This document shows, piece after piece, positions 54,336-64,000 of a stretch of 64,000 bases of DNA. Location: assembly GCF_937616625.2 (NCBI RefSeq), contig NC_065576.1:28703128-28767127 (forward strand), written 5' to 3'. The stretch comes from Mercurialis annua. Taxonomy: Eukaryota > Streptophyta > Magnoliopsida > Malpighiales > Euphorbiaceae. Every line of letters starts with the position of its first letter. The first letter of the stretch is position 1. Under the pieces are notes generated by a model. That model was given only the letters and a program-made list of their open reading frames with translations, made no database searches and had not been told where the DNA came from. A program made the position numbers and the translations under genes.

Positions 54336-56508
54336 TGTGAGCGTAGCGGGGTTCAGGGGCCGCTCGCCCAAGGCTTATGGCTGACTTCTCGATCCTGAAA
54401 TGGTTTGAAAAATGAAGTCGCCACCTAGTTCAAATAGGAAATGCCTTTTAACCGACTAGATAGCCTTACTTGCCTCCGGAAAGACTAACGTGCATCGGAC
54501 CAAATACTAGGGTTCGTGGACCTCCGCGAGACTATTGAGCTTAGCTTATATGTCACCAGCTTTATTTACTGAACATATTCATATTATATCTCATCTCAAC
54601 AGTATATTCAGTTCACATGATATGAAAGTTGTAAATAAACATGTATGAAAGCATTAAACACGTTTCACACGCATATGACTCGATCTAGACTGACAGTAGA
54701 GGTAAGTAGCAAGTACTCCTAAGCATACATCTAATCTTAGAGGTTTCTAGCAAGTAGCAAAAGTCTGGCTGGTCTGGATTTATGACATGCACAAAGCCTA
54801 AACCGGATGTATAAGCATGATTTTATTGATTTTATTAGGTGATCTTGAAAAACCTATACAACAATTACTACTTATTTGTATTAGTACTACGATATCTAAA
54901 TGATGGGCTGGAATTGCATTAATGGGCCAATTTTTAGGTGATTAGTCCTTTAACCGGTTATTATTTGATTTGGAATGCTTTTGGAAAGCAGTAAACATTA
55001 TCAGTATACACAAGGGCAGTTGGATATACATTCAAGGTTAGAAATACTTTAAACCTTGTTGACTTTGAGCGCCTGGCACTCGGTTCGAATTGACCGTCGG
55101 TCCGGTCGGATCTGGCTCTCGGTCAAAACAGGGAAGTTGAACAGCTTGTCGATATGAAACCAGTGGTTCAAACCGGAGTTGATTCGGAGAGTTGCTGGTC
55201 AGCTCGGATCCAGTTCGATGGGCCCGGTTGACGGGGAAGATTACAATAACGGGATTCGAGGCCCTAAAACATCGGTTTAAGCCCATTTACCAATACAAAC
55301 AGGTCCTACAACTAAAACAATATTTATGGAATCAAACGGAGCCTAATTCGGAGTCCGGAGGAGCCCAACCTGGAAGTCTAGATTGAAGTCCGGAAGATCT
55401 GGGAAGCGAGTCTGGGAGCTGACGCAGGAGGAGCACGGCGCCCGCTTAAGCTACCGGCGCCGGCAGGATAGATTTAACTAGCGGCGCCGCCGATTACAGC
55501 AGCGGCGGCTGGGCTTTTCGACAATAGTTTTTCAGATTTTGTCTTGCTTCGTTCTCACTCGTTTCAAGTCCGTTTCTTATGCAAACATAGTCAAAACTGC
55601 ATACAATGGAACAAGGAATCAAAATATGGCATAATCGAAGTATTTAAAGCTCATTTAAACAAAATTATTTTCTGGGCAACAAGTACAAATTTCGAATTTT
55701 CATGGCAAAACAAGCTAAAATTTTCTAGAAACATGCATTCTAAGAGGTCTAAATTAACTAGATTTATATATATGGGCTTAAACATGATTAATTACAGCAA
55801 TTTAACATGTCTATCATCGAATTTCATGGCAATTTCCCAATTCAATTATTAAGCTAAATATGGCAATTTTATGGCTAAAATTAACACATAAGCTAACATA
55901 CACCCTAAAATACACAATTACAGCAATTATGATATTCATGGCATGGAAAATCAAAGGAATTAATATAGAGGGTCCTCAGAATTACCGGTCTGAGTCCTTG
56001 GCTCGTTTTCTGGCGAAGTGGATGTAGAATCCAGCTTCGAATCTGTGCAGGGCTTGCGTTCTTGGAGAATTAAAGCGTTCTTAGTGTTTCACGAATCAAA
56101 CGTTATAGGATTTTATATATTAAATTCGTATTTACACTTAGTGGTTAAGCAAAAAGGTGCTAAAAGTTATTTTTGGTGCTTAAAAGTGTTAAAAAATGTT
56201 ACTAAAGTCCTATATGTTTGGTTATGGTCGATTTCAGTCCGTAAAACGCGCAAATTGGCCCATAAACTTCAACACATTACAATTAGTCCAGTTTCTGGAC
56301 TTGGACTACAATCTCTTTGGATTTTTATGGGATATTCACGCCTAATTGCGTTTTAATCCTTCAAGTTTGCAACTGTGCACAGATTACGCCTGCTTAGATT
56401 CAAGAAAGCAAATCGAAAGCTCGTCACCCGGACGTGTTTCTCTGGGAATTATCATTCAATGCTTCAGTTCCTCATCACTTTTTACCTGTCCGAAAATAGG
56501 TGCCTACA
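54336..56508 (-). repeat. 5' LTR of element C
   Basis: 2,173 bp, TGTGAGCG...GCCTACA on the plus strand, followed by GTAAC. It is homologous to 32262-34696 with many substitutions (about 15 in the first 115 bp, fewer later). About 200 bp have been deleted near 56070-56105, with unrelated filler bases at the joint. Confidence 0.92.
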
Positions 56509-58489
56509 GTAACATTTTAAACGTTTGGATTAAATCGCTAAAAAGGTGAAACGTTAGGATTTTGTTTCGTAACATTTTACACGTTTGGCTTAAATCGCTA
56601 AAAAGGTAAAATGTTAAGATTTGCTTCGTAAAGTTTTAAATGTTTGGCTTAAATCGCTAAAAAGGTGAAATGTTAGGATTTGCTTCGTAAAGTTCTAAAC
56701 GTTTGGCTAAAATCGCTAAAAAGGTGAAAGGTTAGGATTTGTTTTGTAATGATTTAAACGTTTGGATTTGTTTCGTAACATTTTAAACATTTAGCTTACT
56801 AGCTAAAAAGGTGAAACATTAGGATTTGTTTCGTAACGTTTTAAACGTTTGGATTTGTTTCGTAACGTTTTAAACATTTGGATTAAATTGATAAAGAAGT
56901 GAAACGTTAGGATTTGTTCCGTAACGTTATAAACATTGGTTTAAATAGCTAAAAAGGTAAAATATTAGGATTTGTTTCGTAACGTTTTAAACGTTTGGAT
57001 TTGTTCGTAACTTTTTAAACGTTTGGCTTAAATAGCTAAACAGATGAAATGTTATGATTTGTTTTGTAACATTATAATTTTTTTTGTAACGTTTTAAAGG
57101 GTTGGATTTGTTTCATAACGTTTTAAACGTTTGGATTAAATCGCTAAAAAGGTGAAACGTTAGGATTTTACTCGTAACGTTGTAAACGTTTGGCTTAAAT
57201 CGCTAAAAAAGTGAAATCTTAGGATTTGTTTCGTAACGTTTTAAACATTTGGATTTGTTTCGTAACGTTTTAAACGTTTGGATTTTTTTCGTAACGTTTT
57301 AAACATTTGAATTAAAACGCTAAAGAAGTGAAACGTTAGGATTTGTTTCGTAACGTTTTAAACGTTTAGCTTAAATCGCTAAAATGGTGAAACATTAGGA
57401 TTTGTTTCGTAACGTTTTAAACGTTTGGATTTGTTTTGTAACGTTTTCAACGTTTGGATTTGTTTGGTAACGTTTTAAGCGTTTGTCTTAAATAGCTAAA
57501 AAGGTGAAACATTATGATTTGTTTTGTAACGTTTTAAACGTTTGGATTTGTTTCGTAGCGTTTTAAACGTTTGGCTTAAATAGCTAAAAAGGTAGAACGT
57601 TTGGAGTTTTTTCGTATCGTTTTAAACGTTTTGATTAAATTGCTATAAAGGTGAAACGTTAGGATTTGTTTCGTAACGTTTTAAACGTTTGGCTTAAATC
57701 GCAAAAAAGGTGAAATGTTTAGATATGTTTCGTAACGTTTTAAACGTTTGGCTTAAATGGTCAAAAAGGTGAAACGTTATGGTTTGTTTTGTAACGTTTT
57801 AAACATTTGGTTGACATCGCTTAAAAGGTGAAACGTTAAGATTTGTTTCGTTACATTTTAAAAGTTTGGCTTAAATAGCTAAAAAGGTGAAATGTTAGGA
57901 TTTGTTTCATAACATTTTAAACGTTTGGCTTAAATAACTAAAAAGGTGAAAAGTTTGGATTTGTTTCGTAAAGTATTAAATGTTTGATTTGTTTCGTAAC
58001 GTTTTAAACGTTTCGATTAAATCACTAAAAAGGTGAAACGTTAGGATTTGTTTCGTAACATTTTAAACGTTTGGCTTAAATTGTTAAAAAGGTGAAATGT
58101 TAGGATTTGCTTTGTATGGTTTTAAACGTTTGACTTAAATAGCTAAAAAGGTGAAACGTTAGGATTTGTTTTGGAAAGTTTTAAATGTTTGGATTTGCTT
58201 CGTAACGTTTTAAACGTTTGGCTTAAATAGCTAAAAAGGTGAAATTTTAGGATTTATTTCGTAATGTTTTAAATGTTTGGATTTGTTTCGTAACATTTTA
58301 ACCGTTTTTCTTAAATCGCTAAAAAGGTAGAACGCTTGGATTTGTTTTGTAACGTTTTAGACGTTTGACTTAAATCGTTAAAAAGGGGGATACGTTAGGA
58401 TTTGTTTTGTAGCGTTTTAAACATTTGGATTTGTTTCTTAAAATTTTTAACGTTTGGATTCGTTTCGAAACGTTATAAACGTTTGGATT
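56509..58489. repeat. Satellite array, third block
   Basis: Same satellite and same strand direction as 24452-32261. It begins with the duplicated GTAAC of element C and ends GTTTGGATT before solo LTR F. Its monomers appear slightly more regular, with frequent 29-bp forms. Confidence 0.97.
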
Positions 58490-61268
58490 TGTCACGACCC
58501 AATTTGATGGATCGCGACTGGCGCTAGGGTATGGGTATGGTTGTACAAAAACTCGTAGCAAGCCTTGCAGAAAACCACTAATCATATAAACCTGCAGAAA
58601 ATCCAACGTTCAGGGGAAACCGAGACTCCAACTTAAACTAACAGTTTAAATAAAAGTACTTCCATTACATAAAATAACCAGAGTTAAACAATAATAATGC
58701 CAAAGTATAAAATAAAGCCAGTCAGACAAATCCGACAAACAGACTGGGATAATATAGACTTCTAGTTTACTACTGCGGTCTAAGACTTCTTTTATACTAA
58801 TATATATAAGATTATGGAATAACAGTATTGAAATGATCCCAGCGTAAGTATGACCTAATATACTGAAAAACCCAAAGTGGACGGGAACAAATCCTCGTCT
58901 AATTACCAGCGTAAGCAAGACCTTAGTCTGTCGATCCTAGTGTACTTACCGGTGCACACAGTCTCGATACAAGCCTATCGAACAACTCGTTTCAATCCAG
59001 ATCCATAATCGCTTAAAACAGTTCAAAAACATTCATAATACTAAAATAAGATGCGGTACTTAATAAAGCGGTAAATAGCACTACAAACTCACTGCTTGCT
59101 AATCCACGTGAAAACCTGGCGAGCGACAAAACCTGATTTGACTCCGAAGCACCAGTAGTCGACGAGTCTAAGAACAGAGTGAAACCAACATTAAAATCAA
59201 CCCCTGACTCTAGAGAATACTAGACACCACATAGGACTAGCACAATACCAAGCCAATCACAAACATAGCCAGAACATAATAAACAATGAATTATATAATA
59301 AACCAAGTCAAAAACGAACCACATCGAGTAACACAATACTCAAATAAATAAATAAGCCTAGTCTATTTAGTTCCCGCTTTAAAATTTGTTTCAGAAAAAT
59401 ATTATTTAAATAATATTTAAATAATAAAATAGATCCATTTCCAAATAATGGGTTAGCCGAGTTACCGATAACTATCCAGCTACCTCACATGTTGGTTGAC
59501 CCAAGTCTAACCCGACCCAAAATATTTTATCAAAAATATAAACCAAAGTTTATAATTTCCAAAAATAACTTTGATAAAATAAATATATTTATTTCCAATA
59601 ATAAACCATATTTGACAAAATTATAACCAAAATTTAAAACGGAACTTAATAATTTAAAACTCAAGTAACCAATAGTTACCATCAATTTACTTAATTAAAA
59701 TAAATTAAGAAAACATATAAAATCTTAAAACGTCATAATGACATTATCTAGTCAATAAATTCCCAAATTTTATAATTACGCGAGTAATTATAAATTATTA
59801 GTTAAAAATATAATTATTGTTTTCCGATTAAAATAATCAAAAAAATTTAAATCAAAACTAAACTAATATTTTTTTCAGATTTAAAATAATGCTAACAAAT
59901 TACCAAATTAGAAATCAAAATAATAAACGAAGATCCGGTTTCAAATCGGTAATTAACCAAAGAAAAATCAATTATAGCATGTTTAATTACCAACACTAAT
60001 CAATGATTGACACTTAAAATAAAATCAACCAATAACATTTAATCAATTAATTTCTCAAGATAATAATGAAAGAGAGAAAAAGATGGCCACTTAATTTGAA
60101 CTCTTATCAACCCAACATAGCATTGCCACTACCGCCATATTCAAAAAGCAAAACCAGTGAATCATAAAGTATCAATTTAAGGAGTCCAAGAAATAAATAA
60201 ACCAATCTCTACGTCAAAACAAGAACCAACGTTTTGAATACCAAACTTCCGCCTTAATTCCAACCCAGAACAATAAGAAATCAGAATCAATTAAATATCC
60301 AACAAGAACAAAGTCATAACATAAACTTCAAAGTGACAGTAGCCAAAATAATATACAAACATCAAACACATAACAAACTCCATTAAATATTACTCCAATC
60401 TTGAGGAAGCATTTAAAGGGTTCATGGCAGAGAACAAGATCAAGAGCAAACTCAATCAAAATAGAGAAAAGCGACATGTACAAGACAGCCATGACCAAAC
60501 ATAAAATCAACGATGAAACCAACATTTATCGTAACCGTTTGGAGAAAATCATAACCACAATAATGAATCAATACCAATATCTCAAATAATCAACAAAATT
60601 ACAGTAGAATATCATGAACAGCAATATATAAATATTGAACACAATTGTAGAAACTTTAAACCTTAACAATTAACAAAATCATTTAAAAACAGCAAAACGA
60701 CGGCGCTTAGTACGGAGAGCTTAACAGACAAATTTTGATTCCGAAGCTTAGGGATTGTAGAGGACTATGTCTACTTTGGCTGAGATGAAATGGTTCTCCA
60801 ATCGATGCTAAAACGAAAGAGATATCGATGAGAAAAGAAAGTGTCGATTTAAAGAATAAAGTGAAATATGAACGATGAACACATACCGAATTGACAAGCC
60901 AAAAGAGAGGAGTTGCAGCAATGATTTCAGAGAATAATAAGATATAATGACGGATAGGGTTTTGTTGATTATGAGGGAATAACTTAGAGTTTAGAAAATG
61001 TAATTTAAAGGGATTGAAACGTGCAAAAAATAAGGAAAGGAATGAAACGATATATAAGGTAGAACATGCCTTCGCAGCCAAATTAGTGATATATGGCAAA
61101 ATCATTATTGCATGGGCCATAACCAGGCCCATGCAAGAAGAATCAACAGAAACAAATGGCAAATGAGCAACCAACCGAAAGCGAAAATCAAATCATGGAT
61201 TCGTAAACGACTCAAATTTATTACCGGACAATCATCGGAAAAATTTAAAAACAATATGGGATATTACT
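58490..61268 (-). mobile_element. Element F: solo LTR related to Tekay elements A and B
   Basis: Begins TGTCACGACCCAATTTGATGG and ends GGGATATTACT. It shares the terminal 80 or so bases and scattered blocks with the LTRs of A and B (for example CACTGCTTGCTAATCCACGTG at 59090) but is otherwise diverged, a third subfamily. No internal region remains. Left flank GGATT (58485-58489) against right AGATT (61269-61273): a duplication with one change. The last base of the LTR is T instead of A. It is therefore an old insertion reduced by LTR recombination. Open frames inside (60707-61174) have no family resemblance. Confidence 0.85.
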
Positions 61269-63590
61269 AGATTAAATCGCTAAAAAGGAGAAACGTTGTA
61301 AACGTTTGGCTTACATCGCTAAAAAGGTAAAATGTTAGAATTTGTTTCGTAACGTTTTAAACGTTTGTCTTAAATAGCTAAAAAGGTGAAATGTTAGGAT
61401 TTTTTTGTAACATTTTAAACATTTGGATTGGTTTCGTAGCGTTCTAAACGTTTGCCTTAAATCGCTAAAAAGAGGAAACGTTAGGATTTATTTCGTAACA
61501 TTTGGCTTAAATCGCTAAAACGGTGAAACGTTTGAATTTGTTTTGTAACGTTTTAAACGTTTGGATTTGAGTCGTAACGTTTAAACGATTGGATTAAATC
61601 GCTTAAAAAGGGGAAACTTTTAAATGTTTGGCTTAAATCACTAAAAAAGTGAAATGTTAATATTTGTTTCGTAACGTTTTAAACGTTTGGCTTAAATAGC
61701 TAAAATGGTGAAACGTTAGGATTTGTTTCGTAACGTTTTAAACGTTTGGATTTGTTTCGTAACTATTTAAATGTTTGCCTTAAATCGCTAAAAAGGTGAA
61801 ACATTAGGATTTGTTTCTTAACGTTTTAAACGTTTGGCTTAAATCGCTAAGAAGGGGAAATGCTAGGATTTTTTTCGTAACATTTTAAACGTTTAGATTA
61901 GTTTCGTAACTTTTTAAACGTTTGGCTTAAATCGCTAAAAAGGTGAAACGTTTGGATTTTTTTCGTAACGTTTTAAACGTTTGGATTTGTTTGGGTAACA
62001 TTTTAAACGTTTGGCTTAAATTGCTAAAAAGGTGAAAAGTTAGGATTAGTTTCGCAACGATTTAAATGTTTGTCTTAAATCGCTAAAAGGGTGAAACTTT
62101 GGGATTTAATTCGTAACGTTTTAAACGTTTGACTTAAATTGCTAAAAAGGTTAAATATTTGGATTTGTTTCATAACGTTTTAAATGTTTGGATTAAATAG
62201 CTAAAAAGGTGAAATGTTAGTATTTGTTTTGTAAAGATTTAAACATTTGGATTTGTTTCGTTACGTTTTAAAGGTTTGACTTAAATAGTTAAAAAGTGGA
62301 AATGTTTGGATTTGTTTCATAACGTTTGACATAAATCGCAAAAAAGGTGAAACGTTTTGATTTGTCTCGTAACCTAATAAACGTTTGGATTTATTTCGTA
62401 ACGTTTTAAACGTTTGACTTAAATCGCTAAAAAGGTTAAATGTTATGATTTGTTTAGTGACGTTGTAAACGTTTGGCTAAAACTATAAAGGTGAAACGTT
62501 AGGATTTGTTTTGTAACATTTTAAACGTTCGGATTTGTTTCGTAACGTTTACACGTTTGACTTAAATAGCTAAAAAGGTGAAGTGCTAGGATTTGTAACG
62601 TTTTAAACGTTTGCATTAGTTTCATAACATTTTAAATGTTTGGCTTAAATCGCTAAATAGGTGAAACGTTTGGATTTGTTTCGCAACGTTTTAAACGTTT
62701 GGCTTAAATCACTATAAGGATGAAACATTAGGATTTGTTTTGTAGTGTTTATACGTTTGAATGAGTTTCGTAACATTTTAAACATTTGGATTTGTTTTCC
62801 AAAGTGTTTTAAACGTTTGGCTTAAATTACTAAAAAGGTGAAACGTTACGATTTCTTTCTTAACATTTTAGACGTTTGGCTTAAATTGCTAAACAGGTGA
62901 AACGTTAGGATTTGTTTCTTGACGTTATAAACGTTCAGCTTAAATTGCTAAAAAGAGGAAATGTTTGGATTTCTTTCTTAACATTTGGCTTAAATCGCTA
63001 AAAGGTGAAATGTTTTAATTTGTCTAGTAATATTTTAAACGTTTGGATTTGTTTCATAACGTTTTAAATGTTTGACTCAAATTGCTAAAAAGGCGAAACG
63101 TTATCATTTGTTTAGTAACGTTTGGCTAAAATCGCTAAAAGGTGAAACGTTAGGATTTGTTTCGTAACGTTTTAAACGTTTTGATATGTTTCGTAACATT
63201 TTAAACGATTGGCTTAAATCGCTAAAAAGATGAAACGTCAGAATTTGTTTCGTAACGTTTGGATTAGTTTCATAACATTTTTAACGTTTGGCTTAAATCG
63301 CTAAAAAGGTAAAACGTTTGGATTTGTTTCGTAACATTTTAAACGTTTGGATTTGTTTTTGTAAAGTTTTAAACGGTTGGCTTAAATTGCTAAAAAGATG
63401 AAACGTTAGGATTTGTTTCGTAACGTTTTAAACATTTGGCTTAAATCTCTAAAAATGTGAAACGTTAGTATATGTTTTGTAACGTTTAAACGTTTGGCTT
63501 AAATTGTTAAAAAGATGAAATGTTACGATTTATTTCGTAATGTTTAAACGTTTCGCTTAAATCGCTGAAAAGTTGAAACGTTTCGATTTG
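61269..63590. repeat. Satellite array, fourth block
   Basis: Same monomer and direction. It ends abruptly at about 63590 inside a monomer (…CGTTTCGATTTG) against Gag-coding sequence of C2. No LTR or target duplication is visible at that joint. Confidence 0.97.
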
Positions 63591-64000
63591 GGAAGACATT
63601 TCGGACAACGATTCTAATCCGGTGTTTCTCGGATGGCTTCTCTTTTAGTAACGCAGCTTTGTCGAACCACCTTGCAAGGAATTCGGAAAATGCTTCTCCC
63701 GGCTTTTGCTTTGTCATCTCCAGATCTCTTAGAGTGACTTCTAGTTTGGAACCGCATCTGTATTGATTCATGAAGGCAGTGGTTAGTTCGTTCCAATCTC
63801 CCCTCGTCTTCATATGGAGGTCATAAAACCATCGAGCTGTATGTCCTTCTAACGACCTTAGGAAGGCCCTGATGATTTGTTTGTTTGTCAGGACAGTGGT
63901 AGTCATCACAGAGATGAATTGGTTAAGGTAAATGTGGGGGTCCCCCCCCTTCCGCTGAAATGGCTCAGATCTGGCATCTTGAATTTTGGTGGTAACTTTT
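63591..64000 (-). CDS. Element C2: Tat-like gag fragment, open frame, cut by window edge
   Basis: The minus-strand frame is open from the right window edge to the satellite junction: KVTTKIQDARSEPFQ, GDPHIYLNQFISVM, LRSLEGHTARWFYDLHMK, WNELTTAFMNQYRCGSKLEV, KQKPGEAFSEFLARWFDKAAL, RNVFPN. This is the Retrotrans_gag core of the same family as C (its 52568-52760 is about 97 percent the same over the shared part), but it retains the core that C lacks and has Gln where C has a stop. It breaks at 63591 within gag. Read on, it adds about 12 satellite-derived codons to a stop at 63544. Confidence 0.88.

Larger units (their letters stand above)
32262..56508 (-). mobile_element. Element C: Tat-like Ty3/gypsy element, old, non-autonomous, with nested insertions
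   Basis: LTRs at 32262-34696 and 54336-56508, with target duplication GTAAC (32257-32261 and 56509-56513) in the satellite. In minus orientation: primer site TGGCGACTCAATTGGG (54317-54334), gag (53059 to about 51860), protease remnant (51826-51299), long spacer with tandem repeats, an antisense PMD gene, a repeat-rich 3' untranslated region and a polypurine tract (34697-34711). About 14 kb without the insertions. No RT, RNase H or integrase is found on either strand. The primer site type (apparently tRNA-Arg, as described for Ogre), Gag motifs and antisense extra gene fit the Tat lineage. LTRs are clearly diverged, so it is old. Confidence 0.88.

Noticed and set aside
60707..61174. 155-codon minus-strand frame in solo LTR F
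   Set aside because: No family resemblance, lies in decayed LTR sequence, and no counterpart is open in the LTRs of A or B.
24452..63590. Degenerate telomere-like repeat (TTTAGGG type)
   Set aside because: The monomer is about 59 bp and has no run of TTTAGGG units.

Overview
This window is plant nuclear heterochromatin. Its base is a tandem satellite array, split into four blocks by LTR retrotransposons nested up to four levels deep. I see no ordinary single-copy host gene. The evidence for a flowering plant is: Tekay/Del-type chromovirus Gag-Pol with plant-type primer sites, a Ty1/copia element, a Tat-like Ty3/gypsy element with an antisense plant mobile domain (PMD) gene, and a hAT-type transposon. 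The AT-rich composition suggests a eudicot, but I cannot name the species.

Layout. Satellite blocks lie at 1-43, 24452-32261, 56509-58489 and 61269-63590. The monomer is about 59 bp, with a 29-bp short form. Element A (44-24451, minus strand, TSD CGTTC) is a Tekay-type chromovirus inserted in the satellite. Element B (10265-23472, plus strand, TSD TAAAC) is a related Tekay element inserted in A's 5' LTR. A 1.84-kb hAT-like DNA transposon (13990-15830) sits in B's gag. Element C (32262-56508, minus strand, TSD GTAAC) is an old, degenerate Tat-like element. It has gag and protease remnants, no recognisable reverse transcriptase or integrase, and an antisense PMD gene. That gene is split by E, a solo copia LTR (36099-46374, plus strand, TSD GTTGC). 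E in turn contains D, a nearly intact young copia element of the same family in opposite orientation (36779-45508, minus strand, TSD ATAAG). F (58490-61268) is a solo Tekay-related LTR with decayed ends. From 63591 to the right edge lies a second Tat-like gag fragment, C2, whose reading frame is open.

Functional state. B has a continuous protease-RT-RNase H-integrase-chromodomain frame of about 1,200 codons, but its gag is broken by the hAT insertion and one stop. A carries two clean stops and a short frame-disturbed patch. D carries two stops only. C is decayed and non-autonomous. LTR pairs of A, B and D are almost identical (recent insertions). The C pair is clearly diverged (older).

The observations most worth following up are the antisense PMD gene in the gag-only Tat-like element, the 734-bp higher-order duplication that preserves an unoccupied copy of A's insertion site, the cluster of perfect palindromes upstream of the TATA box in B's LTR, and the opposed D/E LTRs that could form long double-stranded RNA.
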